Part shown: piece by piece, positions 5,964 to 14,009 of the stretch
How positions within the stretch are numbered: position 1 is the stretch's first letter
Layout: each line of letters starts with the position of its first letter
NCBI GenBank assembly: GCA_045600065.1
Contig: JAZRXE010000038.1
Span: 1-17,981, forward strand
Reading direction: 5' to 3'
Source of the DNA: RGIG2707 sp045600065
Lineage (GTDB): Bacteria > Bacillota > Clostridia > Peptostreptococcales > Anaerovoracaceae
Length of the DNA stretch: 17,981 nt
Made by a program: the position numbers and the translations under genes
The notes under the pieces: model-generated
Databases searched by the model: none
What the model was told of the DNA's origin: nothing
The model's input: only the letters and a program-made list of their open reading frames with translations

Positions 5964-8900
5964 ATGAAGAAAGCACTGATGATATTAGGCGTTACCGTTG
6001 TCAGCGTAGCCACAGCTTTATTCTCCTTTACTGTCTATCAGGCAGACAGTCACGCAGTGGAGCTTACGATCAGCGAGGCAGGCGGCGGTCCCTCCATAGA
6101 GGGAAGCGTATTCCAGCTCTATGAATGTACGGATACTTCGCCGGGGCATATCCACGACGGGGATCACTGCACGCTGACGCCTGTGGGCGATGCTGTATCC
6201 AGCAACAGCAACGGAAAGATCGAGTTTAAGAACCTGGATGATACCAAGACCTATTTTGTAGAAGAAGTCAAGGCACCCGCAGCTTATTCCAAGGCAGACG
6301 GTCTGCTTAAGCTGAGCTTTGCGGATGGCTCCTTCCAGCTGAGTCCTGTTGGAGCCGGCAGCGATTATTCGGTTCTGGCAGGCATGCTTACAGCCGGAGC
6401 TGGGGGCTATCTGCTCAATGCGCCTCCGGCTTCGGGGCAGATCGAATGCTTTTATGACAGCGCAAATCACCAGGTCCCGGCAGGGGGAGTCGTCTCTACT
6501 GTCAGCGTTCCCCTGGGCACGGCTGTTGAAGATATCAGGCTTCCGCAGTATATCAAGGCAAAGACCACAGAGGGCAGCTTTGTTCAGGTGGAGGCAGACT
6601 GGAAATGCCCGTCATTTGACGGCAACACAGTCGACAAGTATGTATTTACCTTCGAGCTCAATGGATATACCTATGAAGGTAAGCTTCCTTGCGCCAATGT
6701 TTTTGTAATTACCGAAACACGTCCCGTAAAGGATATATATGAGCCCGGTACCGGAGAAGTATCAAGCCTTTCTGTTAACAAAACCACCGGTACCGCGCCC
6801 TGGGACGCGGATGATGCTCCCGGAAATGATTCCGGAGCGAAAAACGATATAGTCCGCAGCTACGACAGCATCAGCTACAATATTCTCTATACCCTGAATA
6901 TCAAGGATGAGTATCAGGATACCGTGCTGGGCTACAACCATGCGGATATGTATGTCAGGGCTACTCTGACTCTGCCTGAGTCACAGGCAAGCTTTGATCT
7001 TGATTCCATGCAGTGGCTGCAGAATGCCAGCGTGGAGAAGACCTCCAACGGTCAGGTGCTCACTGGATATTATCCCATAGAAAACAACGACGAAACGAAG
7101 CCCTATGTGCTTCCCGGAAACGGCACCGTGCGTTTTGTCGTCAATGTGGGCTGCATGACCAACGGATCCACCATTCAGCCTGTATTTGAAATGTGGCTCG
7201 ACGACGGAGAGAATACCGGCCACAGTGCTCTTGAAGAGGAAAGGGTGATCCCATCTGCCACCACTGTAAGCTCGGTAGTCAATTACGATATAGGATTGAT
7301 GCCCCTCAAACAAAGTGTTAAGGAACCCAATATCAGTACCGGAAAGACCAGCGGGGGAAGCTACGGCGCGCTTTGCAATGTGGGCATATATGTTTCCATT
7401 CACGGCAGCGGCGGAGATAAAGGGCTCAAGGGTCTGTATATACCCGGATCTATAGATGTGTCCTTTGATCTGCTGTCCAATTACTATGTACCATCTACAA
7501 ACAAGCTGAAGGGCTCGTATAATTCGGATTCGTTTACCGCGGTTCTGTGGGATTATGCTTCCATCAAAAACAGCAGCGCCACCACCGGTACCGCAGGCAG
7601 GAGCATGATACACGAAAATGCCACTAAGGACAACGATATGGGAAGATATCATCTCCCGTATTCCTTCCGCAGCGAAGGCAGCCCGGAGAACTCGGCCTAC
7701 GATTCCGGAATCCTTAGCGTGGTAAATCCAAGCAAGAAGCCGATTTCCGTAAGCTTGACATCCATAAAGACTGACACACTTTTCCCCAAATATGCCGGAA
7801 AGTCCGAAAACGGTACAATGGCAGCTGTTCCCGTGGGCAAGAATATCATAGCAAGCGGAGTTGTTGAGATCATGTTCCCGCTGGAGGATAACAGAAGCAT
7901 TCCCTCCGGAGGCGATCTGAGCTACAAGCTTACCGTGGAGATAAGCAATGCCAAGATCAACGGCACTGCTGCATCTGATATCGACTCCACCAATAACATG
8001 GTAAGCTGGGATAGGAATGCACACACATCTTCTCACGGAGATTCCAGAACTCTGCAGCTGATAAACAGCCGCGACTATTCCACATCAGTGACCCATGCCG
8101 CCAGAGGAGATGTGCTGCAGTTCTATTGCAATACCGGACAGGACAGCCCCTTTGACAGCCTTAATTTCAGAGCCAAATATCCGACAATGGCAGTTGACCA
8201 TATGGTGCTGTTCGACGGAGATGTATTTGAGCCTGTGATAACAGACGGAAGCATCAAAAAGCTCTATATGGGTTATTACACCTCCATGTATCCCGATGTG
8301 CCTAAAATCGACGTAAATAATTTTACCGGAAGGGTCTGGTATATAGCCAAGGCAGACGGAACCAGCTGGGTATCCGATGAGGAAAAGAGTCTGTGCAACT
8401 TCCATACCTTTACAGATGAAAAAGACGGGAATGGCAAGCTCAAATACAGGGTATTTGCAACCATGGACGAACTGAAGGCAAGCCTTGGCAGCGATGCCTG
8501 CTGCGTGGGACTCTATTTTGAGATCAGAAATCCCAAGGAAATCAAGGTCTGGAATCACGAATACATAGGCGCATATTTCGATCTGCGCGTAAAAGACGAT
8601 GCACCCGTTAGCAAAGCATCGGTAATGAAGCTCTCTGCGGTGCTGATCTCCACCAATACGGATTCGTCCGTTGGCAATCCCGCCACCAATACAAGGCTGG
8701 GAAGAACCGAAAAGGTCATTGCCGGAGCCACGGTCGCAATAGATACTGGAGATCTGTACGGTCACAAGATCACCGATACGCTGTCCTATAACAGAAACTA
8801 CATAGAGTATGTAAGCGCCAAATTTGATTCTCAGGGCGTCGTGGTTTCGGCTGACAAGAGTATCTATCAGATAAACCACGGAGGCACTGTCTGGGGCGGT

Positions 8901-11129
8901 ACCGGCGCGGGCAATACTATTTTCATTGTGGGCGAGCGTGACAACATCGTAAAGGAAGTTGCCATGAAGGCCGAAAACGGAGAGACGCGCAGCACCTTCA
9001 ACGTCGATCAGGGTGAAAGGTATGCGGATTATGTGCTGTCTCCCTCTGTCATCGACAGCTACACGCTTGTATCCTCCACGGACAAGCGGTATACGGATGT
9101 GACCATTACCGATACTCTGCCTGCGGATCTGCATTATATCCCCGGCAGCTGCTATCTTGGTGGAAGCTATGTTCAGCCCGCGGATAAGAAGAGCAGCGGA
9201 AGCGTAAACGGAGGAACAAGGCTCAGGGAAAACTCCGAAGCAGCAGACCAGGCAGTGAGCAGCGGCAGCAAGGGCAGTGTATACTTTGACGTTTCGGAGA
9301 ATCCCGACGGAACCACTACACTTGTCTGGAAGCTCTGCAATGTCCAGATCAACAAGACAATGCCCAGGATATACTATTCCACCCGTATAGGAGACCCGGA
9401 GGACATCTTCAGCGATGTTTACGACGGCCAGCAACTTATCAACAAGGCGAGCATAGTGTCCGACGGCAGTTATCTGCCGCTCTCCTCCAAGAACGGCAAT
9501 CTGGCCTCCAACACCATAAAGATATACAAGAAGGCCAACGACACCTTCGTAAAGCGTGTAAAATCCGCAGTAGTCGATCAGAATGACGATATCGTCTATT
9601 ACATCGATTACTACAACAGCTCACCGGAAAGCATTTCCTCTCTGCGTATAAGGGACGTGCTGCCCTTTGACGGAGATTCAAGAGGATGCGTGATTCACGG
9701 CAGCTACACGGTCAGCGTCAGTGCCCAGTGCATGAACGGTTCAGGCGGAAGCTATTCGCTGTATTACACCATGGATGAAAGCGTCCGCGGCTATGAAAAG
9801 ACACCCTTCGGTATGCCTGCGGATCCGGCGCTGACAATGGCAGCGTCGTCTGTAAACGGCAGAATGACGGATTTCGGGACCCTGGGACAGGTATCCATGA
9901 TCGAGATCGTCGGTACCGATGTACAGCCGGGAGCCCAGCTGCGTATCAACGTGACAATATCGCCCAAGAACGTGGCAGGGGACAAATACCGCAACTCCGC
10001 AGCCTTTGTGGAGCCCGGTGCGGCGCCCATACTCGCCAGCTCCGTACAGACCGATGTTAAGCTGAACGATACGGAGATATCCGGCACCAAGACCCTGCTC
10101 AACAAAATCCTTGAAAAGGACATGTTTACCTTCGAGTTGGTGGACATGGAGGGCAATGTAGTGTCCGAAACGACTAACAGGGCAAACGGACAGTTCAAGT
10201 TCGAGCCGGATTTCCTTACCGGGCCAGGAACCTTCAGGTATACGGTCAGAGAACAAATCCCCGATGCAGTACCAAGGGGATATACCTACGACGACAGCGT
10301 ATACGAGGTCGTGGTCAAGGCAGATGAGAACGAATTCGGCGAGCTTGAGATAATAAGCGTCAAATACAGCAGCACCATCAATTTCGTCAACAGATACGAT
10401 CCCGAACCGGCTGAGGTACTGCTGGAAGCACGCAAGCAATATACCGGCAGCACTTCAGGACTGACGGGCGGAGATTTCAGCTTTGTGCTGAATCAGAGCG
10501 GAATGACCCCCGTTGAGGTCAGCAACGAAGCGGACGGAAGCATAAGTTTCCCTGCAATAAGCATACCAAAGGAAGGAATTTATACCTATACCATCAGGGA
10601 GGTTATCCCCGATATACCGGATAAACATATCAGCTACGACAGCAAGACCGTTACAGTGACTGTAAAAGTAGTCGATAAGGGCGGATATCTGGAGGCTGAA
10701 GATATCAGATATTCTCCGGATGCCACATTCCGAAATGTCTACACTCCTGATATTCCTGTTCCGGGTGACGGGAAGGAATACGCGGAAATTAAGCTGTATA
10801 AGGTCTGCAAGGGCATTGACGTGATCGACCGTATGTTCGAATTCGAGCTTAAGGATACCGCAAGCGGCCAGGTTTGGACTGAAAAGAACCGCGGAAACGG
10901 AGAGATCACTTTCATGGTTCAGTATACGGCGCCCGGCACCTATTTATACCAGGTCAGAGAGCTTGTACCTGCCGATCCTATGGAATATATGATATACAGC
11001 GATAAAGTAATCAATGTTGAGGTAAAAGTCCGTGAAAACGGCGCTAGTAAGCTTAAAACCACGGTCACGTACCCGGACGGTGAGGATACATTTGTAAATG
11101 TGTATCAGATATCCGGATCTATCTGGTAA
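5964..11129 (+). CDS. Giant surface adhesin with SpaA-like and three Spy0128/FctA-type isopeptide domains
   Basis: This 1721-residue secreted protein is the last gene of the pilin operon; GGGGAG lies upstream of the ATG. A signal peptide or N-terminal anchor (about 1-31) leads into a SpaA-like prealbumin fold (about 32-125) holding a Cys/His cluster (Cys55, His62, His64, His68, Cys69). An Ig-like stretch (about 160-250) and a long, mostly beta middle region with DUF11-like repeats follow. Three C-terminal Spy0128/FctA-type domains (about 1370-1478, 1485-1593, 1606-1714) each show the Lys-Glu-Asn set expected for an autocatalytic Lys-Asn isopeptide bond: K1376/E1430/N1476, K1491/E1546/N1591 and K1613/E1666/N1712. 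The protein stops seven residues after the last domain strand, with no LPxTG motif, membrane helix or basic tail. No sortase gene is present, so sortase anchoring is not supported. Confidence 0.92.
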   Translation: MKKALMILGVTVVSVATALFSFTVYQADSHAVELTISEAGGGPSIEGSVFQLYECTDTSPGHIHDGDHCTLTPVGDAVSSNSNGKIEFKNLDDTKTYFVEEVKAPAAYSKADGLLKLSFADGSFQLSPVGAGSDYSVLAGMLTAGAGGYLLNAPPASGQIECFYDSANHQVPAGGVVSTVSVPLGTAVEDIRLPQYIKAKTTEGSFVQVEADWKCPSFDGNTVDKYVFTFELNGYTYEGKLPCANVFVITETRPVKDIYEPGTGEVSSLSVNKTTGTAPWDADDAPGNDSGAKNDIVRSYDSISYNILYTLNIKDEYQDTVLGYNHADMYVRATLTLPESQASFDLDSMQWLQNASVEKTSNGQVLTGYYPIENNDETKPYVLPGNGTVRFVVNVGCMTNGSTIQPVFEMWLDDGENTGHSALEEERVIPSATTVSSVVNYDIGLMPLKQSVKEPNISTGKTSGGSYGALCNVGIYVSIHGSGGDKGLKGLYIPGSIDVSFDLLSNYYVPSTNKLKGSYNSDSFTAVLWDYASIKNSSATTGTAGRSMIHENATKDNDMGRYHLPYSFRSEGSPENSAYDSGILSVVNPSKKPISVSLTSIKTDTLFPKYAGKSENGTMAAVPVGKNIIASGVVEIMFPLEDNRSIPSGGDLSYKLTVEISNAKINGTAASDIDSTNNMVSWDRNAHTSSHGDSRTLQLINSRDYSTSVTHAARGDVLQFYCNTGQDSPFDSLNFRAKYPTMAVDHMVLFDGDVFEPVITDGSIKKLYMGYYTSMYPDVPKIDVNNFTGRVWYIAKADGTSWVSDEEKSLCNFHTFTDEKDGNGKLKYRVFATMDELKASLGSDACCVGLYFEIRNPKEIKVWNHEYIGAYFDLRVKDDAPVSKASVMKLSAVLISTNTDSSVGNPATNTRLGRTEKVIAGATVAIDTGDLYGHKITDTLSYNRNYIEYVSAKFDSQGVVVSADKSIYQINHGGTVWGGTGAGNTIFIVGERDNIVKEVAMKAENGETRSTFNVDQGERYADYVLSPSVIDSYTLVSSTDKRYTDVTITDTLPADLHYIPGSCYLGGSYVQPADKKSSGSVNGGTRLRENSEAADQAVSSGSKGSVYFDVSENPDGTTTLVWKLCNVQINKTMPRIYYSTRIGDPEDIFSDVYDGQQLINKASIVSDGSYLPLSSKNGNLASNTIKIYKKANDTFVKRVKSAVVDQNDDIVYYIDYYNSSPESISSLRIRDVLPFDGDSRGCVIHGSYTVSVSAQCMNGSGGSYSLYYTMDESVRGYEKTPFGMPADPALTMAASSVNGRMTDFGTLGQVSMIEIVGTDVQPGAQLRINVTISPKNVAGDKYRNSAAFVEPGAAPILASSVQTDVKLNDTEISGTKTLLNKILEKDMFTFELVDMEGNVVSETTNRANGQFKFEPDFLTGPGTFRYTVREQIPDAVPRGYTYDDSVYEVVVKADENEFGELEIISVKYSSTINFVNRYDPEPAEVLLEARKQYTGSTSGLTGGDFSFVLNQSGMTPVEVSNEADGSISFPAISIPKEGIYTYTIREVIPDIPDKHISYDSKTVTVTVKVVDKGGYLEAEDIRYSPDATFRNVYTPDIPVPGDGKEYAEIKLYKVCKGIDVIDRMFEFELKDTASGQVWTEKNRGNGEITFMVQYTAPGTYLYQVRELVPADPMEYMIYSDKVINVEVKVRENGASKLKTTVTYPDGEDTFVNVYQISGSIW

Positions 11130-11171
11130 AACCAGTTGATCATATACTCCTTCTCCAAACATACTCCAACA

Positions 11172-11202
11172 CAAAAGCCCCGCATCCAGAGCGGGGCTTT
11201 TG
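11172..11202. terminator. Strong bidirectional terminator between adhesin and DUF3100 gene
   Basis: A perfect 12-bp stem (11172-11183 with 11191-11202; core AGCCCCGC/GCGGGGCT) has a 7-base loop. The AAAA/TTTT ends of the stem give a U-run on either strand. It ends the adhesin operon on the + strand (43 bases after the stop) and the DUF3100 gene on the - strand (32 bases after its stop). Confidence 0.92.
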
Positions 11203-11233
11203 CTATTATTATGGATTATAAGGAATATTTCAG

Positions 11234-12070
11234 TTATTCGTTTGCAGTGCTTTTGGTTTCCTTCTGCTTGGGTTCTCCGCCCTTGATCTTCCAGCATGTC
11301 TTATACAGCCAGTTTGCAAAGGGAAGGGCAACAAAGAGGTTCATATACATACCTGTAAGTCCGGATACTGTATTGGAGGTATAGGCAAGAGTGTAGCAGG
11401 TATCAGCTACCTCGGGGAAGGCATCCATGACCGAGGCTATGCTGGCGGTCATCATGGAGGCGGAGCCTACGCCGCATGCCATGGCAAGCGCGTAGGGGCT
11501 GAGCACATGGGTATTTGCTATAAGAGAAGCTGCAATGGAGCATACGATATTTCCGAACAGGGTACCTGTAAAGTAGCCGCCGAGAACGCCCATGCCCTCG
11601 TCGGAGTCAAGTCCGTAGATATTGCCGATAACCATCATTGAACCCTCGCGGGAGATGGAGAAGCCTGCGCCAACAGCCGCACGGCCCATACCGAATACGA
11701 AAACGGCAAAGGGGATGGAGAAAAGGGCTGTGCCCAGATGCCCGATCTGCTGAATAAACAGTGCGATGGAAACGTCGAAAATCTTGGTGATGTTGGGGCC
11801 GAGTGTAGATATTGAGCGTGCACCCATCAACAGTATTGATGTCATCATGTAGGGGGATGCGGTTTCCTGCATCCAGCGGGGAATGACTTTTGCCGCTCCC
11901 AGAGCCATACCGAAGATGATGGTATAGAGCATGGGGTATAGTGTGAAGGATACCACACCGAAGTTGAATTTAAGCGAGCCTATAAGTTCTGCCGCAATGC
12001 TAAGTATAAGGCAGAGTGCGTGTACAGGCCAATCCCAGAAGAATCCGGTACCTTTTTTGATGTCTAACAT
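11234..12070 (-). CDS. DUF3100-family membrane protein (solo paralogue)
   Basis: This 278-residue integral membrane protein has about seven or eight hydrophobic segments. It matches the DUF3100 pattern through the central GRAAVGAGFSISRE motif, LDSDEGMG, and the PYALAMACGVGSAS and ASVMDAFP stretches. An ATG five codons upstream (12085) is in frame, but AGAGGA lies between the two ATGs, six bases before ATG 12070, and the paralogue at 12924-13751 begins with the matching MLNIKEG, so I set the start at 12070. Its own promoter is visible at 12108-12136, and it ends at a bidirectional terminator. DUF3100 proteins are presumed transporters, and the substrate is unknown. Unlike its paralogue it has no small membrane partner next to it. 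Confidence 0.88.
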   Translation of the reverse strand: MLDIKKGTGFFWDWPVHALCLILSIAAELIGSLKFNFGVVSFTLYPMLYTIIFGMALGAAKVIPRWMQETASPYMMTSILLMGARSISTLGPNITKIFDVSIALFIQQIGHLGTALFSIPFAVFVFGMGRAAVGAGFSISREGSMMVIGNIYGLDSDEGMGVLGGYFTGTLFGNIVCSIAASLIANTHVLSPYALAMACGVGSASMMTASIASVMDAFPEVADTCYTLAYTSNTVSGLTGMYMNLFVALPFANWLYKTCWKIKGGEPKQKETKSTANE

Positions 12071-12324
12071 AAAAATTCCTCTCATTCAATTTAATACATA
12101 TAAAAGAATCATATCACATAGATCAATGCTTGAAAACCGATATTTGAAATACACGCAAACTTCACATTTGAAATTGCGGACCACAGTCAGATATCTTACG
12201 GAAATAATACTATAGACAATAAAAGGATAAACGGTGCGGTTGCTTTCCGCTAAAGGATAGACCCGCGTCTGAGACGGATCTTTATGAAAAAAGGATCTCC
12301 ACATTTGAAGCGTGGTTTTGCGCA
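12071..12324. other. Intergenic region upstream of the solo DUF3100 gene
   Basis: With the operon terminator this makes about 320 bases without a convincing gene. A 79-residue open frame on the - strand (12086-12325) has no ribosome site and crosses the promoter. The part near 12108-12136 holds the DUF3100 promoter. The rest (about 12137-12324) is unexplained. It contains ATTTGAAAT twice (12142-12150 and 12166-12174), an 11-bp palindrome CGTCT-G-AGACG (12266-12276), and GGATCT repeated at 12276 and 12293. Confidence 0.6.
12108..12136 (-). promoter_or_regulatory. Promoter of the solo DUF3100 gene
   Basis: Read on the - strand: TTTTCA (12131-12136), 17 bp, TATGAT (12108-12113), then a leader of about 30 bases with AGAGGA before the start. 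The -10 is good and the -35 is moderate (four of six). Confidence 0.5.
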
Positions 12325-12351
12325 CAAAAAAGACGGGCCGTCTGGCCCGTC
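12325..12351 (-). terminator. Rho-independent terminator of the DUF3100 operon
   Basis: On the - strand a perfect 8-bp stem, GACGGGCC/GGCCCGTC (12332-12351), with a 4-base loop is followed by TTTTTTG. It lies about 40 bases after the stop of the small membrane gene. Confidence 0.92.
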
Positions 12352-12392
12352 CTTTATAAGCGGTCTTCGTGCCGACCGTTTCGTATATCTGT

Positions 12393-12905
12393 TTACCAGC
12401 CCAGATCTGCGCCGGTAGCCTTCAGAACGATGTCAGCAACGATAGTGGAGCCGAGGAAGGTTCCTACGAAGGTGATGATGGAGCAGATGATGATGCCAAG
12501 GCCCTGCTTCTTGAAGGTCTCGATATCCTTGCCGATAGAGATGCCTGCATAAGCCAGTACGGGAGTGCAGATAGCCATCATGTTGGTGGCGCCTACATTC
12601 GCGATGACCCAGGGGGCAACGGGGGAGAAGTCCATACCTACGAAAGTGTTGAGAACAACAGCATACATAGCGATGGGCAGCTTCGGCCAGTGGGGGATCT
12701 TTTCCAGAGTCTGCTGAATGAACATGATGACGATCATATCAACAAACATTGCCAGGAATGCGGGGAACATCATGGCAGGAGTCTTGACACTGTCTGTGTG
12801 CAGCGAATTGATGTATGTGCTGATCAGACAGAAGAACAGGGTTATGAGCAGGATCTTGATACGTACGAACCAAAAGCCTTCATACCATTCTTTGTTGTTT
12901 TCCAT
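12393..12905 (-). CDS. Small membrane partner of the DUF3100 protein
   Basis: This 170-residue protein has about four or five predicted membrane segments, starting after a short soluble N-terminus (residues 1-13). It has an excellent ribosome site (AAGGAGGA, nine bases before the ATG) and starts 18 bases after the stop of the DUF3100 gene, so the two are cotranscribed and probably made in matched amounts. The C-terminal half (IGKDIETFKKQGLGIIICSI and the following GTFLGS helix) recalls the last helices of secondary transporters of the LysO/DUF340 kind, but I cannot assign a family. I infer a two-subunit membrane transporter. The strand opposite these two genes carries a very long open frame, a usual by-product of strong codon bias in well-expressed genes. 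Confidence 0.85.
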   Translation of the reverse strand: MENNKEWYEGFWFVRIKILLITLFFCLISTYINSLHTDSVKTPAMMFPAFLAMFVDMIVIMFIQQTLEKIPHWPKLPIAMYAVVLNTFVGMDFSPVAPWVIANVGATNMMAICTPVLAYAGISIGKDIETFKKQGLGIIICSIITFVGTFLGSTIVADIVLKATGADLGW

Positions 12906-12923
12906 TTGAATGTCCTCCTTTCC

Positions 12924-13751
12924 TTAGTTAAGCTGGGGATCGTCGTGTGCATATCCCTCGGGTTCGCCGCCACGAGCCTTCCACAGGGTGTTGTACAGCC
13001 ATCTGTCGAAGGGCAGAGCTACGAACATCATCCAGTACATTCCGATAGGAATGGAGTTGGAAGCATAGCCCAGTGCATAGAGCTCGTCTGCCTTGTCAGG
13101 ATAAGCATCCATGACGGAGGCGATGCAGGCATTGAACATGGAAGCAGAGCCCATGCCGGAACCCATAGCCAGAGCATAGGGGCTGAAGATGCCGAAACTT
13201 GCTACCAGGGAAGAGGTGATACCGCAGACGATGGTGCCCAGAATGGTGCCGGTGATGTACTGGCCCATTGCGCCGATACCTTCGTCAGAGTCCAGACCCC
13301 AGATAGAGCCGACGATCTGCAGGGTGTTTTCACGACCGATGGAGAAGCCCATACCGACAGCGGCACGGCCCATCTTGAAGACGAGAACGCCCAGGACTAC
13401 AGCCAGAACGGAACCGATCTTACCAATGTACTGCAGCAGCAGAGCAGCACCGGAGCTGAGGATCAGTCCGATGTTGGGTCCGAGTGTAGCCATGGAACGG
13501 CCGCTCAGCATCAGAATGGAGATGTTGATGTAGGGGGAAGCCTGCTTCATCATCCACATGGGAAGGAGATTGATGAGTCCCATCACAACGCCCATGATTA
13601 CGCAGTAAAGCATGGGATACATCGTGAAGGAAACAACGCCCAGGTTGACCTTTTTGTTGCCGATGGCTTCTGCGATGATCGTCATGATCAGGCACAGAAC
13701 GTGGATCGGCCAGTCTGCCCAAGGACCTTTGCCTTCTTTAATGTTTAACAT
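12924..13751 (-). CDS. DUF3100-family membrane protein (operon paralogue)
   Basis: This 275-residue polytopic membrane protein is clearly paralogous to the one at 11234-12070 over its whole length. Shared features are the MLxIKxGxG start, VVSFTxYPMLY, GRAAVGxGFSIxRE, LDSDEGxG, PYALAM, and ASVMDAxP. The ribosome site AGAAAGGA is eight bases before the ATG. It is the first gene of a two-gene operon with the 170-residue membrane protein and ends at the terminator at 12325-12351. The two paralogues differ mostly in the loops and C-terminal tails, which may mean different substrates or conditions. Its long leader (13752 to about 13880) contains a boxA-like string and a perfect hairpin. A transporter role is a family-level inference. 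Confidence 0.9.
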   Translation of the reverse strand: MLNIKEGKGPWADWPIHVLCLIMTIIAEAIGNKKVNLGVVSFTMYPMLYCVIMGVVMGLINLLPMWMMKQASPYINISILMLSGRSMATLGPNIGLILSSGAALLLQYIGKIGSVLAVVLGVLVFKMGRAAVGMGFSIGRENTLQIVGSIWGLDSDEGIGAMGQYITGTILGTIVCGITSSLVASFGIFSPYALAMGSGMGSASMFNACIASVMDAYPDKADELYALGYASNSIPIGMYWMMFVALPFDRWLYNTLWKARGGEPEGYAHDDPQLN

Positions 13752-13786
13752 AGCTAAGTTCCTTTCTAATAAATTTGATGATTGCG

Positions 13787-13834
13787 GAATTGCTTGCGCA
13801 ATTCTTCCTGAAGATATTCAGTTTTCAAGATGCA
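13787..13834 (-). promoter_or_regulatory. Leader of the DUF3100 operon: boxA-like string plus perfect hairpin
   Basis: On the - strand the leader reads TGCATCTTGAAAACT (13820-13834), matching 12 of 15 bases of the Bacillus rRNA boxA sequence TGCTCTTTGAAAACT as I recall it. It is followed by the small inverted repeat CTGAA/TTCAG (13809-13822) and then GAATTGC-GCAA-GCAATTC (13787-13804), a perfect 7-bp stem with a tetraloop. No T-run follows the hairpin. This may be an antitermination element, a relic of an rRNA spacer, or chance. Confidence 0.4.
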
Positions 13835-13911
13835 CGAACCTTAATGCCGGTATCCTCAGGAAATAAATAGTCCCATAAAGAGACATTGATACCAAAATTG
13901 TTCTTATTTGT

Positions 13912-13967
13912 ACAGTATCACGAAATTTAAACAACTTCAAGAAAAATTCACAATAATGTAGTATAAA
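13912..13967 (+). promoter_or_regulatory. Candidate control region of the membrane acyltransferase gene
   Basis: A single ACAGTAT heptamer (13912-13918) lies in TACAGTATCAC, an 11-base string also found in site C of the pilin operon. The position 11 bp upstream (TTCTTAT) matches only three of seven bases, so there is no proper second heptamer. TATAAAAT at 13962-13969 would serve as a -10 about 40 bases before the gene, but no good -35 is spaced for it. Confidence 0.3.
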
Positions 13968-14009
13968 ATTGCTGTCGATAATAAAATCGCGGAAAGGATA
14001 ACGGAAAAA

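Noticed and set aside
8085..9434. 449-residue open frame on the - strand
   Set aside because: It is fully inside the adhesin gene and antisense to it, with no ribosome site or recognisable domain. The neighbouring antisense frames (6981-8036, 9741-10439) are rejected for the same reason.
10080..11129. Sortase-anchored pilin backbone
   Set aside because: The isopeptide domains fit, but the C-terminus has no LPxTG-like motif, hydrophobic helix or basic tail, and no sortase gene is in the window.
12086..12325. 79-residue open frame on the - strand
   Set aside because: It spans the predicted promoter of the solo DUF3100 gene, has no ribosome site and no recognisable sequence.
12369..13748. 459-residue open frame on the + strand
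   Set aside because: It lies antisense to the two membrane genes, which have strong ribosome sites, membrane-protein composition and a paralogue. The antisense product is rich in His, Asp and Gln with no recognisable fold, as expected from biased codons read backwards.
13752..14009. Riboswitch such as a purine or T-box element
   Set aside because: None of the conserved core strings (for example GGTGGTACCGCG for a T-box) is present. Only the boxA-like string and the hairpin stand out.
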